NCBI GenBank assembly: GCA_026873275.1
Contig: JANTUC010000002.1
Coordinates: 2,232,001-2,296,000, forward strand
Length of the DNA: 64,000 bases
Reading direction: 5' to 3'
DNA from: Pseudopithomyces maydicus
Taxonomy: Eukaryota; Ascomycota; Dothideomycetes; Pleosporales; Didymosphaeriaceae
In this document: positions 1 through 12,369 of the stretch, piece by piece
Numbering within the stretch: position 1 is the first letter of the stretch
How the letters are laid out: each line of letters begins with the position of its first letter
Notes under the pieces: generated by a model
Told to the model about the DNA's origin: nothing
Database searches by the model: none
Seen by the model: only the letters and a program-made list of their open reading frames with translations
Translations under genes and position numbers: made by a program

Positions 1-371
1 GTCGGATGCAGAGCACAACATAGACACGTAATAAGGATCACATGGTGGCTCTACAGCTCCGTGACTCTATAGGCTCTGTAACTTACAGAGCCTACAGAGC
101 CCATAGAGCCCACAGAGCCAGTTCGTACCCATAGGTATATAATAATAACCATTCGTCTTAGATAGTCCTTATCGTTAATCCTTAATTTAGTTCTACTGTA
201 CCTTACTTCTGCAGTAAAGATTACTATTAAATATTTAATAACGATAACCTTATTATATTAATTAATATTTAACCCATATAACTTCTACTTACCCATCCGC
301 TCCTCTTAACTCATCATACCCTAAACGTGCACACCCTCGGTCCACGGGACTATAGAGTGTGCCCTGTGACA
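1..371 (+). repeat. 5' LTR of family A element (partial)
   Basis: Matches the 3' LTR at 6731-7104 along its whole length, with differences mainly of the C/T and G/A kind. The first part of U3 is missing because it lies outside the window. It ends in the same CCYGTGACA terminus as the 3' LTR. Confidence 0.93.
86..119 (+). repeat. 9-bp tandem repeat in LTR U3
   Basis: About 3.8 copies of a 9-bp unit CAGAGCCCA, two of them altered by C-to-T changes. The same array occurs unmutated in the 3' LTR at 6819-6852. Its place in U3 would suit a transcription-factor binding array, but that is inference. Confidence 0.8.
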
Positions 372-489
372 TCTTGACGATCGTGTTTTAAGGATAATCC
401 ACTAGTACGTATTAAGTCGCAACTAATAATAGCTCCTACACCCGTTAAGCCTAGCTTATCGGACGACACCGACTGGGCCTAACTCAAAG

Positions 490-1720
490 AACACATTATA
501 TTTTTAAACGAAGAAAGGACAACGCAAAAAGAAGCTTATAATAAGCTCTACGCGCAAGTCAAGACATTATTAGAAGAAAAGGAAAACAGGGCTAGCGCTA
601 TACTAAAGAAGCAAATTGAAAAAATAGAGTCCTATATAACCAGCCAACCATTAAAGCTGGCTAAACTAGAGAAGTTTAATAGAACAAGGAATAAGCTAAG
701 AGGGTTCTTAGCCAGTATAGCCTTATATACGGACCTTAACAGGAGTTACCTAGAAGATAACAAACAGAAGGTAGTATACGTTGCTACACACTTCACCGGC
801 AAAGTAATAGATTGGTTTAATAATTACCTAACAGATTATTAGGTCAACAAGACTAATAATTAGAAAACTGAAACTAACCTAATCTTTAATAACTACAACT
901 ACTTCGTACAGAAACTCAGACAAACCTTCAGCGATATAGATACAGAACGCATAGCTAAAAGAAAGCTCTCAAAACTCTAATAAACTAAATCGGTAGCCAC
1001 TTATGTATTAACGTTCGAGCAAGTGGCCAATAAGGTTCAGAATTAGGGAGAGCGCGGATTAATAACCAAATTCTATAAAGGACTTAAGTCAGACATCTAA
1101 TACAAAATAATCAGAATAGAGAAACTAACAATATTATTAGTCATAATTAAACAAGCAGTCCAGATCAATAACGAATTATTCCTTTAGAAATAAGATAATA
1201 AAAGAGGAAATAGACACAGCGCGAATGACCACACTAAGAAAAGTTATAATCACAGGGACCCCATAGTATTAGATACCAACAAAGACAGTAAGAAACTATA
1301 AAAAAAGAACTCTAAGAAAGAAAAGCAGTATAAAGAAGACACCTATTTCAGCTATAATAAAAAAGGCTATATAGCCAGGAACTACCCAAGTAGAAGTCAG
1401 AATTCTGCCAATAAAAGTCCAAGGAAAGATACTAAGAGAGACAGATCTAAAGAATAAAAGGAGAAGCTAGTCAGCAGTAAAGAATACTAAGCTTCACATT
1501 AGGCTAAATACTCAGACAACATATACACTAGCCACATAAAAAGTAAAAAGAACATAAGATATTAGCCTAGGGAAAAGCTAGCCACCATAAGGGAAAGGAC
1601 ACTCTAATAGTTAGCGGAAGAACAGAACACACAAATCCCAAAAGCCCCTAAGGTACTAGTAAATAACTTAGAGGAAGAAGAACTAGAGGACTTAGAAAGT
1701 AAATCCAACAAATCTATAGA
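490..1720 (+). pseudogene. gag: gag remnant, family A
   Basis: Degraded capsid/nucleocapsid gene. A stretch around 730-840 reads like the fungal gypsy gag core: it includes the motif THFTGKVIDWFNNYL, comparable to the conserved FxGxAxxW region of Ty3/gypsy Gag. At about 1342-1388 a zinc knuckle is recognisable, but its cysteine and histidine positions read as tyrosine (Y-x2-Y-x4-Y-x4-Y), as expected when TGY and CAY codons are changed to TAY. Upstream sequence is lysine and glutamate rich. Frequent in-frame stops. The gag/pol boundary is unclear and a single gag-pol frame is possible. Confidence 0.8.
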
Positions 1721-1759
1721 AATGTTCTCTTAATCTACATTTAGGAACAAGGAACCTTT

Positions 1760-4700
1760 TTCCTTATCGCCAGCGTAAGAAAAGCCGTTAACGCCTATAA
1801 AGAACATAAAGTTTAAAAGGACTAAATTTCTCTAACCTAAGGGACTAGCCTAAGAAACCGCCCAACCAACACACCTCCAGGAAACTAAAGAAGAAGTTAA
1901 GAAATAAAGATTTTATAAAAAGGGATCACTGCCGAAATCCATCCATAAGATATATAAGGATTGGAAGATAAAGTACCTACAGAACACAAAGTTCACCCAT
2001 TTCATAAGATAGGTAGAATAAAACATAGTCTTAGCTGATAAAATGCCTAACCCTACAGAATAGAAGTGGGTAGTACACAAGGTCAAATAGATAGATAAAG
2101 CGCACACACCCAGAATTCCAGTAAAATATTAGATACTAATCTCTAACAAACAGGAAACCAAAGGAACCCAAAAGGTCTAGAGTAATAACCCTCACACATC
2201 CCCAACTTATCCTATACACTATAAGCTAGCATAGGTATCATACATCACGCCAGAATGCTTAATACACTAAGGGCTAAAAAAGAAGTATTAGGCATACCTA
2301 GTACAAATAACTAAGGACCCGCATACGGACATAATCCTCTAAGAAGACGTCTACAAATAGCATCCATCTAAGAAATATAGTAGATACCTTATTATAGAAC
2401 TAGGCCCACTACTACTAATAGAATGCGTCATAGGACGGCGATAGTATAAGTGCCCAAAAAATAAGTGTCTAAAGCATATAAATAAGAAAATCCAAACAAA
2501 ACACTGGCCCAAAGGGAAGGAAGCCCTTAAAGGAATATAAAAACTGCATATAATAATCTAAGCAAGGTACTATAGGCAACCTATTAAGGTAATAATTAAT
2601 AGTGGAGCAATAAGAAACTTTATTTTAAAGAAGTTTATAAAGCAGCAGAGGCTCCTGTATATAGACAAAGCAGAGAAACAGACCCTATATAATATAGAGG
2701 GACTTCCGTTCACGGAACAAATACACCTCAAAACAAAACTAAGAACCTTTACTACAGATAGGTTGATTATTAATAACTTAGTAATAGACTTAGCAGCAAT
2801 TAACGACTAATAGGAAGTAATCCTAGAGATGCTATAGTTAAACTAGATTAATCTAATTATCTGGTAGGACACTAAAATAATTAAGTACTCAAGGAGGTTG
2901 GCCGCGTCCATCAAGGATAAGTAATAGGTCCCTAAGGAATATAACAAATATGAAGAAATATTCTACAAACTAGAAGGGTATCTGCCTGAACACGCAGAAT
3001 AGGATTATAAAATTAACCTTAAACTAAGAAAGCAACTAACCTAGAGTAGAGTCTATAAGATAACGGAGGCAGAGGGGGATATTATCAAGAAGTATATTAA
3101 GATAAACTTAGAAAGGAAGTATATCTAGTCTTTTTACTTATTAGCAGCACACGGAGTAACCTTTACTAATAAAAAGGACAACCCTAAACCCCATTTCTGC
3201 ATAAATTTCTGGAAAACAAACGACATAACTATTAAGGATTAATACCCTCTACTTAGAATTAATAAGTTATAAGATAAGCTAAAGTCAGTCAAGATCTTTA
3301 CTAAACTAGATATAAAGAATGCGTATTATTAGATGAGAATAAAAGAAGGCGAGGAATAGAAAATAGCCTTTAGGACCAAATTTAGACTCTTTAAATACCT
3401 AGTTATACCTTTTAGGTTATCTAATGCGCCAGCAGTTTTCTAACAATAAATTAACACTGTGCTAAGGGAATGCCTAGGGAGTACACTATAGTATACCTAG
3501 ACAACATCATTATCTACTCTAATAAGGAGGAAGATCACCTAAAGTATATATAAGAAGTGCTCCGAAGGATTAAAGAAGTAAAGCTCTATCTTAAATTAAA
3601 GAAGTGCGAATTCTACGTAAAAAAAATAACCTATCTAGGATTCGTGATTAAACCAGGAAAACTCAACATTAAACCCACTAAGGTATAAAAGATTCAGGAT
3701 TAGGGCTAGCTAAAGAAACTATCAGACGTTTAATCCTTTATAGAATTCTATAACTACTGCTAGAAGTTTATACCCTATTAATTAGAAATAACTTGGCCAC
3801 TTACGAATCTCACCAAGAAAGATGTCCCTTTTAAATAAATAAAGGAATGCTAAGAAGTAATGCAAAAGCTCAAAGAGGAATTCTTAAAATTCCCTATACT
3901 ATAGACCTTTAACCCAATAAGGCCCGCATTCCTAGAAACTAATATATTAGACTATATAGTAGGCGCGTACTTTATACAGCAAGATCTAAAGGATAATACA
4001 AGACATCTAGTAGGATACTATTCCTAGAAGATAATATCTACGGAACTTAACTATCCTATCTATAATAAAGAGCTACTAGCAACAATAGACGCCTTTAAGG
4101 TTTAGCGAACCTACCTACAAGGCGTAAGATTCTAAACACTAGTATTTTCGGATTATAAGAACCTCACAGGATTTATAAGGAATTAAACCTTAAGCCCAAG
4201 GTAAACAAAATAGGCTTAGTAATTATTAACATTTAATTTTAAGATCATCCATATCTAAGGAACAAAGAACCTACGAGCCGATGTATTAAGCCAGAGACCA
4301 GACCTACAAGAGAAGGCCGTAGTCTCCAGAGCACTACTACAATTTAATATAGACGGCATAATAATTTATAATACGCTGAAACTTATAGCCACCCTAGAAT
4401 TAGGGCCTAATAAATAGATAAAATAAATTCGGAAGGAAACGGTGGCAAGTAATAAAGGCATTAATTACCTGCCCGACGGATCCACCTATAAAAATAAGAT
4501 ATATAAGGTTTTCAGACGAACCTTTATCCTAGTAAAAATCCAATAAGAATTTATACAAAGATTCCATAAATCGCCAGCGCACAGCCACCAAGGCATTAAA
4601 TAGATCTTAAAAAGACTTATACAAGAATACTACTTCCCACGAGCAAGATAAATAGTTACTAAAATCTTATAAAACTGTGCCGATTGTCACAGAAACAAGC

Positions 4701-5815
4701 CAAAACACCATACACCGTATAGACAACTACAGCTAATAGAGGTCCCAGAACGGCCATAGGGCACAATTATTATAAATTTCATTACGCAGCTGCCGAAATC
4801 CCAAGACCCAGAAAATAAAATTAAGTACGACAGAATAATGGTCATCATTAATAAAATCACCAAGTATAGATACTTCATACCACATAAAGAAACTAACAAG
4901 GCGGAACACGTAGCGTTCCGGTTCTTATCCATAGTAGTAGCCCAATATAGGATACCAGATAAGATTATTACTAACAGAGATATTAAGTTCACCTCGAAGC
5001 TATAGTAAACCATAATAAGCCTAATAGGTATTAAACACAGCATATCCACAGTATACTATCTATAGACGGATAGATAAACCGAATAAATAAACTAAATAGT
5101 GGAACAATATCTCTAGTATTACCTAAATTACTAATAGAATAACTAGATAGGCCTATTACCAATAGCCTAGTTGGCGTATAATAGCTCGCAATATAGTGCG
5201 ACAGGAGTAACACCATTCTTCATAAACTATAAGTTTAACCTAATAGCTTACCAAGCCCCTAAGGCAATAAAGTCCTAGAGTTCAGATAGCGAAGCATAGG
5301 TAAAAGAAATTAGAGAAAACCATAATTAGTTATAATAGAACGCAGTTTTCCTGCATAACAGGATAGGGAAATATTATAATCGAAAGTACAAGGCTCCGCC
5401 AGCGCTAAAAAAGGGGAGAAAGTCTAGCTACTATAAAAAAATATCGCCAGTAAAAGACCCTCAAACAAACTAGACTACTTAAAAATCGGACTATACGAGA
5501 TTATAGAGCAGATCACTCCAGTAACCTTTAAACTATAGTTACTAAGCAATATAAAGATACACCTAGTATTTTATATAGCGTTATTAGAGAAAGCACCCTA
5601 AGACGTACGACCAGTAGTTTATAAAGTAGAAACCTATAGCGACTAATAGGAAGAATAGGAGATAACAAAGATTATAAGTTATAAATTTATAAATAGGAAA
5701 GACTACTACAAAGTGGTATAGAAAGGTGAAGATAAGAAAGGAAACTTATAAGACAATATATAGGAGCCAGAAGAGAACCTTAACTGCTCTAAGTTATTAA
5801 AGGAGTTCTAGCTAA
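1760..5815 (+). pseudogene. pol: pol remnant: protease, RT, RNase H, integrase, chromodomain (family A)
   Basis: Domains in order. Retropepsin with catalytic D changed to N (N-S-G-A at 2598-2609). RT at about 3190-3620 with the box read as Y-L-D-N at 3494-3505 instead of Y-L-D-D, shortly after a one-base frame change. RNase H at about 4020-4330. Integrase at about 4550-5230 with a recognisable H-H-C-C finger and core, where the usual S-D-R-D reads T-N-R-D near 4970. A chromodomain at about 5660-5812 (FINRKDYYKVV, then EPEENL) that in living relatives binds modified histones. Many stops replace W and Q. Confidence 0.9.
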
Positions 5816-5934
5816 ACTAATCTCGCAAAGGAAATTTAGCGATATTAGACCTAGATTAAGAACGCCTAGTTAGAACTTAAAAGGACTATTAGTACCAGCA
5901 AAGGTATAAGCATCACTTAAAGCGCTTACTAAAA

Positions 5935-6440
5935 GATCCTCCTTAGGGCTATCCCACTAGCCTGCGGCCCTTAGTTCCGCTTCCTTATAATCCAGTTCTG
6001 CCTCTAAGGCAGTAGATTAATTATCCTCCCGCTTATTAAGAAACTCCTTCTATTTCTTCAGACAAGCTAATCGGGCCCGCACGGCAACCACCTTATTAGT
6101 AGCCTCGCGGGAACGCATAAGGGCAATTTTTATTGTCTCCTCCTAAGCTTACAGGGCTTCCTCCTATTCTTTCTTAGCTTAATCCCGGAACCCCTTAGCT
6201 GCAGTAAGTTTAGCTTTAACTCTAGCTTACAAACGACTAATAGATCGCACTAGAAGTAGTAAGCCTAAGGACAAAAAATATAAAAGGAACCATACTATCA
6301 GACACGGAGATCCTATTCATATTATAAGTACTACGAACGTTAGCACGCAGACAAGGCTCATAAACTAGTCTCCTAGGAGTATCGCGAGGAGAAATAACAT
6401 AAGAAAAATTATGTTTAACATAATAAGAACACGGCATTGC
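5935..6440 (-). pseudogene. antisense ORF remnant between chromodomain and 3' LTR (family A)
   Basis: Read on the minus strand, this segment gives a lysine/glutamate/arginine-rich, probably helical protein once stops are taken as lost tryptophans. Pieces such as AKKE*EEAL, VAVRARLACLKK and LEAELDYKEAELRAAG are seen. The stops fall at TAG codons flanked by residues typical of W, the same decay signature as in pol. The plus strand here gives nothing recognisable after the chromodomain. Its frame changes near 6235, where an open minus frame of 66 codons (6237-6437) abuts it. A comparable minus frame lies at the equivalent place in the family B element (58390-58720). I do not recognise the protein family. 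Confidence 0.5.
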
Positions 6441-6595
6441 GTCGAACCTACAATAAATAATTTTATTAGTTAAAGCGTGTCATTCGAGGGTTTTACGAGA
6501 AGGCATAAAGGGCTATAATTATCTTAAATATAATAAGGCCCGCCCCGCTAATATAGTAGGATCCTATATTCCAGATAATCTTCGGGCTAAAGACT

Positions 6596-6610
6596 TAGAA
6601 GGGGGGATAG
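6596..6610 (+). other. polypurine tract of family A element
   Basis: A purine run GAAGGGGGGAT directly precedes the TG of the 3' LTR, the place where plus-strand DNA synthesis is primed in LTR retrotransposons. Confidence 0.8.
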
Positions 6611-7104
6611 TGTTACAGCTATTACACCACAACAGGATAATGATTATTATAACTAAGATAATAAGGACTAATAGGAGTTAAGCGTAAGCAGTAAGCGGGC
6701 TTATTATAATAACCTACTTAGTTACAGCTATAGGTTGGATGCGGAGCATAATATAGACACGTGACAGGGATTATATAGTGGCTCTGCAGCTCCATGGCTC
6801 TATAGGCTCTATAACTTACAGAGCCCACAGAGCCCACAGAGCCCACAGAGCCAGTTCGTACCTATAGGTATATAACGACAACCGTTCGTCTTAGATAGTC
6901 CTTATCATTAATCCTTAATTCAGTTCTACTGTACCTTGTTTCTGCAGTGAAGATTACTATTAAGTATTTAGTAACAATAACCTCATTGTATTAATTAACG
7001 TTTAACCTACGTGACTTCTACTTACCCGTCCGCTCCTCTTAACTCACCATACCCCAAACGTGCACACCCTCGGTCCACGGGACTATAGAGTGTGCCCCGT
7101 GACA
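6611..7104 (+). repeat. 3' LTR of family A element
   Basis: Starts TGTTAC and ends GTGACA (TG...CA). It is 494 bp, matching the truncated 5' LTR and, in reverse, the solo LTR at 13580-14095. It contains a perfect 9-bp tandem array at 6819-6852 in U3. The five bases following (AGCCC) should be the target duplication, but the other side is outside the window. Confidence 0.93.
6819..6852 (+). repeat. 9-bp tandem repeat in 3' LTR U3
   Basis: Three perfect copies of CAGAGCCCA followed by a partial fourth. The solo LTR at 13580-14095 has a different, rearranged version, so the array changes between copies. Confidence 0.85.
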
Positions 7105-7109
7105 AGCCC

Positions 7110-10100
7110 CTATCTAAATTTATTTTAAAAATTAAGTAAAGCTAAGTTCTTAATATACCTTTATTTTTTTAAATTCTCTCTAAATCCTCCCTAGCATTAT
7201 TAAAAAAATATTATAAAAGATTCTTTTTTATCTTTTAAGTCCTTTAAGTCCTCTTTAGCTTTAATATAAGAAGGATAAAAAAGAGGTTTTATTTATTTTT
7301 AAACTTTTTTTAGTTTTAGTAAGGGAAAAGTTTATAAAAAATTTTATTTATTTTTAGGCCCTCCCTAATTTTAATAAAATATTATTTAATAAAAATTTTT
7401 ATTATCCCTAGACCCTCCCTAACTCTAAAAAAAGCATTTATAAAAAATTCTTTCTTTTTTTAGGTCTATTCTTCTTTTTATAAAAGAATTTATATTAATA
7501 ACTTCCTTTTATCCCTTAATTTTTTTATATTAAACTAGGGTCTACCCTTCCTTTATTAAGATTTTTTAAGTAATATTTTTTTATTTTTTTTAATTTTTAG
7601 TATCCTTCCCTTCCCTCTTATATATTTTACTTAAGGATTAAAAGCTATATATAGGCTATATTCCTTTATATTTTATATAATCTTCCTCTTCTTTTTTAGC
7701 ACTATTATTTAAGGGATTATAATAAAATTATCTTAAACTCTATTATATAAATTATATTATTTATTATAACTGACCGCCGCCCTTTAGGTAATTTCTTTTT
7801 TAATAATACTTTTAGTAATTATTATCTATCTACGCCTTTTTTTAGTATTATAAATAATTTTATACTTTACCTATTAATCGCGTTTATTATTAATATATTA
7901 TATCTTTTACTAGCCCTATTTAATCTTTTATATAATACTATTCCTTTTTCTTTTTAATTTATTTTTTATTTCTATTATTAGTTACTTATTCCCTCTATTA
8001 TTTTTATATTCCTTTAATTTTTAGCTATCCCTTTATCTTTATTATAAATTTTTAACTTTTTTATATAATATTTTTACTCTTCACTCTTATATTATAAATA
8101 TTTATTTTAATATTATTATAGCTTAGTAAGCTCTCCTACCTAAATAATAAAAATTATTTTATAGCTCTTTTACTTCTTCTATTTTTTTAATTTTTTAATT
8201 CTACTTTAAAGCTATGCCTCCTTTTAGTCCCCTTTTTTATTCTTTTTAAATATATCTACTTTAGTCTCTTTAGTATTTTATTTTTAAACTCCTTTTACTA
8301 TTTTCTTAACTTTATTTATCTTTTTTTAGCTCTACCTATATATTTTATATATTTTTTTATATTCTTTACTTAGGTGTCTTCTAGAGGCAGTTTAAATTAA
8401 TTTATAAATAATTAGGCGTCCGCTAATACTCTAAAAATAATAAAAATAGTAGTAGTAAGTTACTACCCTACTATTATAACTTTAATATTAAGATTAAAAA
8501 AATATTTAAGTTTAATAAGAAGTAGCTTAAGGGCTAAAATTTACTTAAATTTATTTATTACTTTTTAGTACCCTTATCCCGCCCTTTAAATAAATCTATT
8601 TTAATTAATTTTTAGGTTTACTTCCTACCTAGTCTTAGCTTATTATAAATCCTTATTATATATCCTTATCTTTTTATTTATAAAATATAAGGATATCTTG
8701 TCGAAGGGGATTCTAATAAGGAAAAGTTTTTTATAAAAATAAAAAATTTTTCTTATAAGCTATATATTAATTACTTTACTAAGTATAATAAGTATTAGTA
8801 AGTTTACCCCTTATTTAGGTATTCCTTTTATAAGTTTAATTAATATATAATTATATCTTTAGTTTAGGCTCCGCCTATACTATCTATTATAATTTAAAGT
8901 ATATTTATTATTTTTTTATAAAATTTTTTATATCTTTTACCCCCTTTATACCTTTTAATAATAATAGGCGGACTTTACCCGCTATAATTATAAAAATAAA
9001 TTTATTTTTATTTATAAAAATATTACGCGGCTAAACTACTTAGCTAAAAAAAAAAAATTTTTAATCTTTATTCTTACGTTTTATAGATACTATAACTATT
9101 TTAATATAGAATTATAGGCTATCTAGATCTATTATATTATTACTTTTATAAGTGCCTTATTTAGTAATACCTTTATTCTATTTTCAACTCCTACCTGTGG
9201 CGGCGCCCATATAAATTATTAATTAAAAATATATATAAATACTATAGGATAGGTGTTTAATTATTTAAATAACTATATATAGGCCCTTAAAGAGGACTAT
9301 TAGTTTAATATTATAAATATTTTAGTTCTATATAGGAATATATAATTAACTTTAATATAGAATATCCTCTGCTATATTAGTAATTATTTTAATAAGAATT
9401 AAACGTTTTATAATTTATTCTATCGCCACTACTTACACTTTTCTAAGTTATTATTATTTAATAAATTTTCTTTATAAAGCTATTAGGGCCCTTACTAACT
9501 CCTTTTTAATACCCCTTATACTCTATCTTTTAATTATAATTTTATTAAAGTAGGCAACCCCTAGCCTTTAAATATATTTAAATTAACTTATAGATTCTGC
9601 TATTACTACTTTTATTAAATATTATTTAATAATTACTACTACTCTTGCTTATTCTCCTTTTATAAGTAATACTTATACTACTAGAACTTAGACTTTTTTT
9701 ACTATTAATACGCCCTCTCCCTTTATTATAATTTTATATAAATTTTATATAGGCCCCTTTTTCTATAACTTAATAATTAAATAGGGTCTTTTATAACCCT
9801 CTTTTATTTTTATATAATTTTATAATATATTTTTTTATAATAATATCTATCTTTTATAGTAACCTAGCCTAGACTCTATATAGGCTAATTATACTTATAA
9901 TTCTATTTTTTTAGGGACCCTCTTAGGCTTATTTAATTCTTATATTAAGCTCTACTACTTTTTAAATTATATAAAGACCTTTATATTATAAAGTGCTTCT
10001 AAAGATTTTTATATAAAAGTTATTTAACCTATCTATTTTATTAATATTTATTATAAACCTTTTTTTAACTTTACTACGCCTTAAGTATCTCTTTTATCCT

Positions 10101-10290
10101 TTATTTATTTAAAGTTAGGTTATTTTTAATAAATATAATAATAAGACCCTTTCTTCTATTTTTTTAAAATTAATTTAATAGCGGATTCTCTATAGTCTAT
10201 TTTACTAAATTTATATAAACTATTTTATAGAGAGCGCCTAGTAGGTCTAAGATAATAATAAGTAAAATTAAAATAATTATAATTATATAT
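7110..10290. other. AT-rich stretch with no recognisable gene
   Basis: About 3.2 kb downstream (in minus orientation) of the Gypsy-4 integrase. The minus strand is lysine-rich in several stretches, e.g. about 9600-10150, and could be the integrase C-terminus or a further frame, but I cannot assign it. Isolated GC islands remain, such as a GGCGGCGCC at about 9190. No repeats with other parts of the window were noticed. Confidence 0.5.
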
Positions 10291-11150
10291 TTAGCCTAGA
10301 GCTAGTTAAATTTTTTATTAAATTAATTAATCTTTATATAATATAAAGAAAATTAAATTTTATTTTTAATTTAGAATTACTCCGCCGCCTACTTAAACTA
10401 GTCTATTTATTTAATTTAGTATTACTATACTTATATAATAATAATTTAAGTTAGCTCTACTCCTTTTTAATATAATTTAAAAAATATATAGCTCGTCCTT
10501 ATAGTAAGTTTTTAAATTTTTTAAATATTAGTATTAACTCTAGCATATTTATATTATAGCTATTTAATAATAGATTTAGAAATATACCTATAATAAAAAA
10601 GAATTAATTATTTAGTGCTAATTAATAAGCTAATAAATAACTAGTCTAATCTATTTATTTAAAATTAATTATAACTCTTAGCACTACTTATACCTTTTAA
10701 TTTATTCTTTTTATACCTCTATTTATCTAGGGGTAGTAGCTAGTAGACAGTAACTATTTAATTCTAATTAAAGTATATAATATTATTTAAAAGATACCTA
10801 GCTAGTCTAACCTATAATTTATAATAATTTAACTAGAAAAGCCGTAGAAATAAATTTATATATAAAGGAATTAGTCTATACAGTCTTTAATCTTTATATT
10901 TATAAAGGCCTTTAGCTATATATACTTAAATAATTAATTTATAATAATAAATAAATAATATAAATCCTCTTTCTTAGCCCTAGATAAGTCCACTATAAAG
11001 TTTATAAAAATTATAGACTAATATCTATCTACTACTAATAGTAGTTAGAGAAGACCCTATTATTAAGCTTAAAATAAATATACTATATAGTAGTAATAAT
11101 TTTATATATATTTAGTAATATTTTAAAATATATTATCTTAATAGTAGTCT
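10290..11150 (-). pseudogene. integrase core remnant of Gypsy-4
   Basis: Minus-strand translation gives the catalytic-core pattern of Ty3/gypsy integrases. NFIVDL (10983-11003) is followed by a hydrophobic stretch where relatives have the VDRL-type motif. Further on come a segment reading LLSTSYYPQ, corresponding to the conserved LSTAYHPQTDGQTER region, and then ALNN and GISPNLLLN, matching the usual AYNN...TGxSPF. The frame must be changed at least once and stops are frequent. No chromodomain could be recognised after it. Confidence 0.65.
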
Positions 11151-11674
11151 TACCTAATAATTATAAATATTAGATTTTTATTTAAGTGCTCTAATAGCGC
11201 CAAGTTATAGAATTTTTATATAATTATAATAGTTAACAGCTCCTATATTAGTAGCTATATAATACTATATTAAAGAAGAATTCTATAAGTATTTAAGTTA
11301 TAATCTATAATCTATTATTATATATTAATTATTTTAAAAAATTATTAGAGGCCTTTCTAAACTGCCTTTAATTTTACTTAGTATTATATATCTACCTATA
11401 TATCCTTATTTTATAAGTCCTATAGGGCTAGAAAGCCAAAAATATAAATCCCCTTTATTACTTTAATATTTTATACTTAGGTATATATTAGCGCTATTTA
11501 AACTATTTTTAAATATATAAGTTTTCTTTATATTTTTTCTATTTTCCTTATACTAGAGTCCCTATAACTAAGTATATTAGGTTATACAGCTTATAACCCC
11601 AGATAATATTATAATATATAATGAAAATATATTATTAACTTAACCTAATAATATTACTGCTTACTTAATTTATA

Positions 11675-12296
11675 TGTTACGATCACGACAAGAAACCGTA
11701 AGACAGCAGGAAAGAATTATATATAGGACGCCAGCGACTAAGGCAAAGGTAATAATTAGCTATACACTAGACAGCAGGGCCAGTTAGATAACGCATCACG
11801 TAATTATGATCCCGCTAAGAACGCAAGATCCTGAGAGTACTAGGCCTTAGCGGGAGTAGAGCAGTTACTCCTATTAAGAAGATAGAATTTATAAAAGCAA
11901 AGCGATTGCTCCTATCTAAAAGATAAGATCTATAGGAGCAAAGGGAGTTGCTCCCGCTAAGTAGACGGAACCTATAGAAGTAGACTGGTAGGTCCAGAGA
12001 CAGCGAAGGATGGACAGAATAATATATAGTCTAAGACGCTCTCTATACATTTCCTATTCTTTATAGTTAACTTTTTATATATCTTCGCATACTCGCTTAT
12101 AGCTAAATCAAAGCTCTTCTTTACAACTAAGAATTATTAGCCTTTATAGAAGATAGTTGTCTTACTCTCGCCAGCAAGATAGGGATATTTATACCACCCA
12201 TTGCCTAACCGTCACTCGACTACTGAATACCCGCAAGGCTCCTAAGAAGCCTACCTGCCCTCACACGGACCAGGTAATTAGGAACCCCTTGTAACA
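11675..12296 (+). repeat. Family B LTR (long-U3 type), plus orientation
   Basis: Starts TGTTACGATCACGAC and ends CCCCTTGTAACA. At 622 bp it is the reverse complement of the LTR at 17579-18200, with few differences, and is much less mutated than its surroundings. Flanking pentamers are TTATA and TTATT (4 of 5 match), so it is probably a solo LTR, although it could be the 5' LTR of something to its right. The U3 contains three imperfect 41-bp repeats with GGAGCAACTCC-like palindromes. Confidence 0.88.
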
Positions 12297-12369
12297 TTAT
12301 TATATAATTATTATTAAATAATAAGTTATAAACGACCCCTACGGCTACTAGCTAATAGAATTAAATAAT

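Larger units (their letters stand above)
1..7104 (+). mobile_element. Ty3/gypsy chromovirus, family A, RIP-inactivated, cut by window start
   Basis: A nearly complete LTR retrotransposon: two directly repeated LTRs bracket gag, protease, reverse transcriptase, RNase H, integrase and a C-terminal chromodomain in that order, which is the chromovirus arrangement. The 5' LTR lacks roughly its first 120 bases because the window begins inside it, so the 5' target duplication cannot be checked. A polypurine tract precedes the 3' LTR. All reading frames carry many TAG/TAA codons where related proteins have W or Q, so the copy is dead. A solo LTR of the same family lies inverted at 13580-14095. Confidence 0.93.
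7105..11674 (-). mobile_element. Decayed Ty3/gypsy relic, minus strand (Gypsy-4)
   Basis: Very AT-rich, with strong strand asymmetry (pyrimidines on plus). Only an integrase region is readable on the minus strand (about 10290-11150). No RT or gag is visible: upstream in minus orientation the sequence is interrupted by the LTR at 11675. No LTRs of its own were found. It is older and more mutated than the family A element to its left. The outer limits given are simply those of the neighbouring LTRs. Confidence 0.6.

Noticed and set aside
86..119. Possible CRISPR-like short repeats (9-bp arrays here and at 6819-6852)
   Set aside because: The units are tandem without spacers and sit in LTRs of a fungal retrotransposon.
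4687..5216. Two minus-strand open frames (120 and 61 codons)
   Set aside because: They lie antisense to the integrase of the family A element. The plus strand matches integrase motifs closely, and openness on the other strand follows from the A/T bias.
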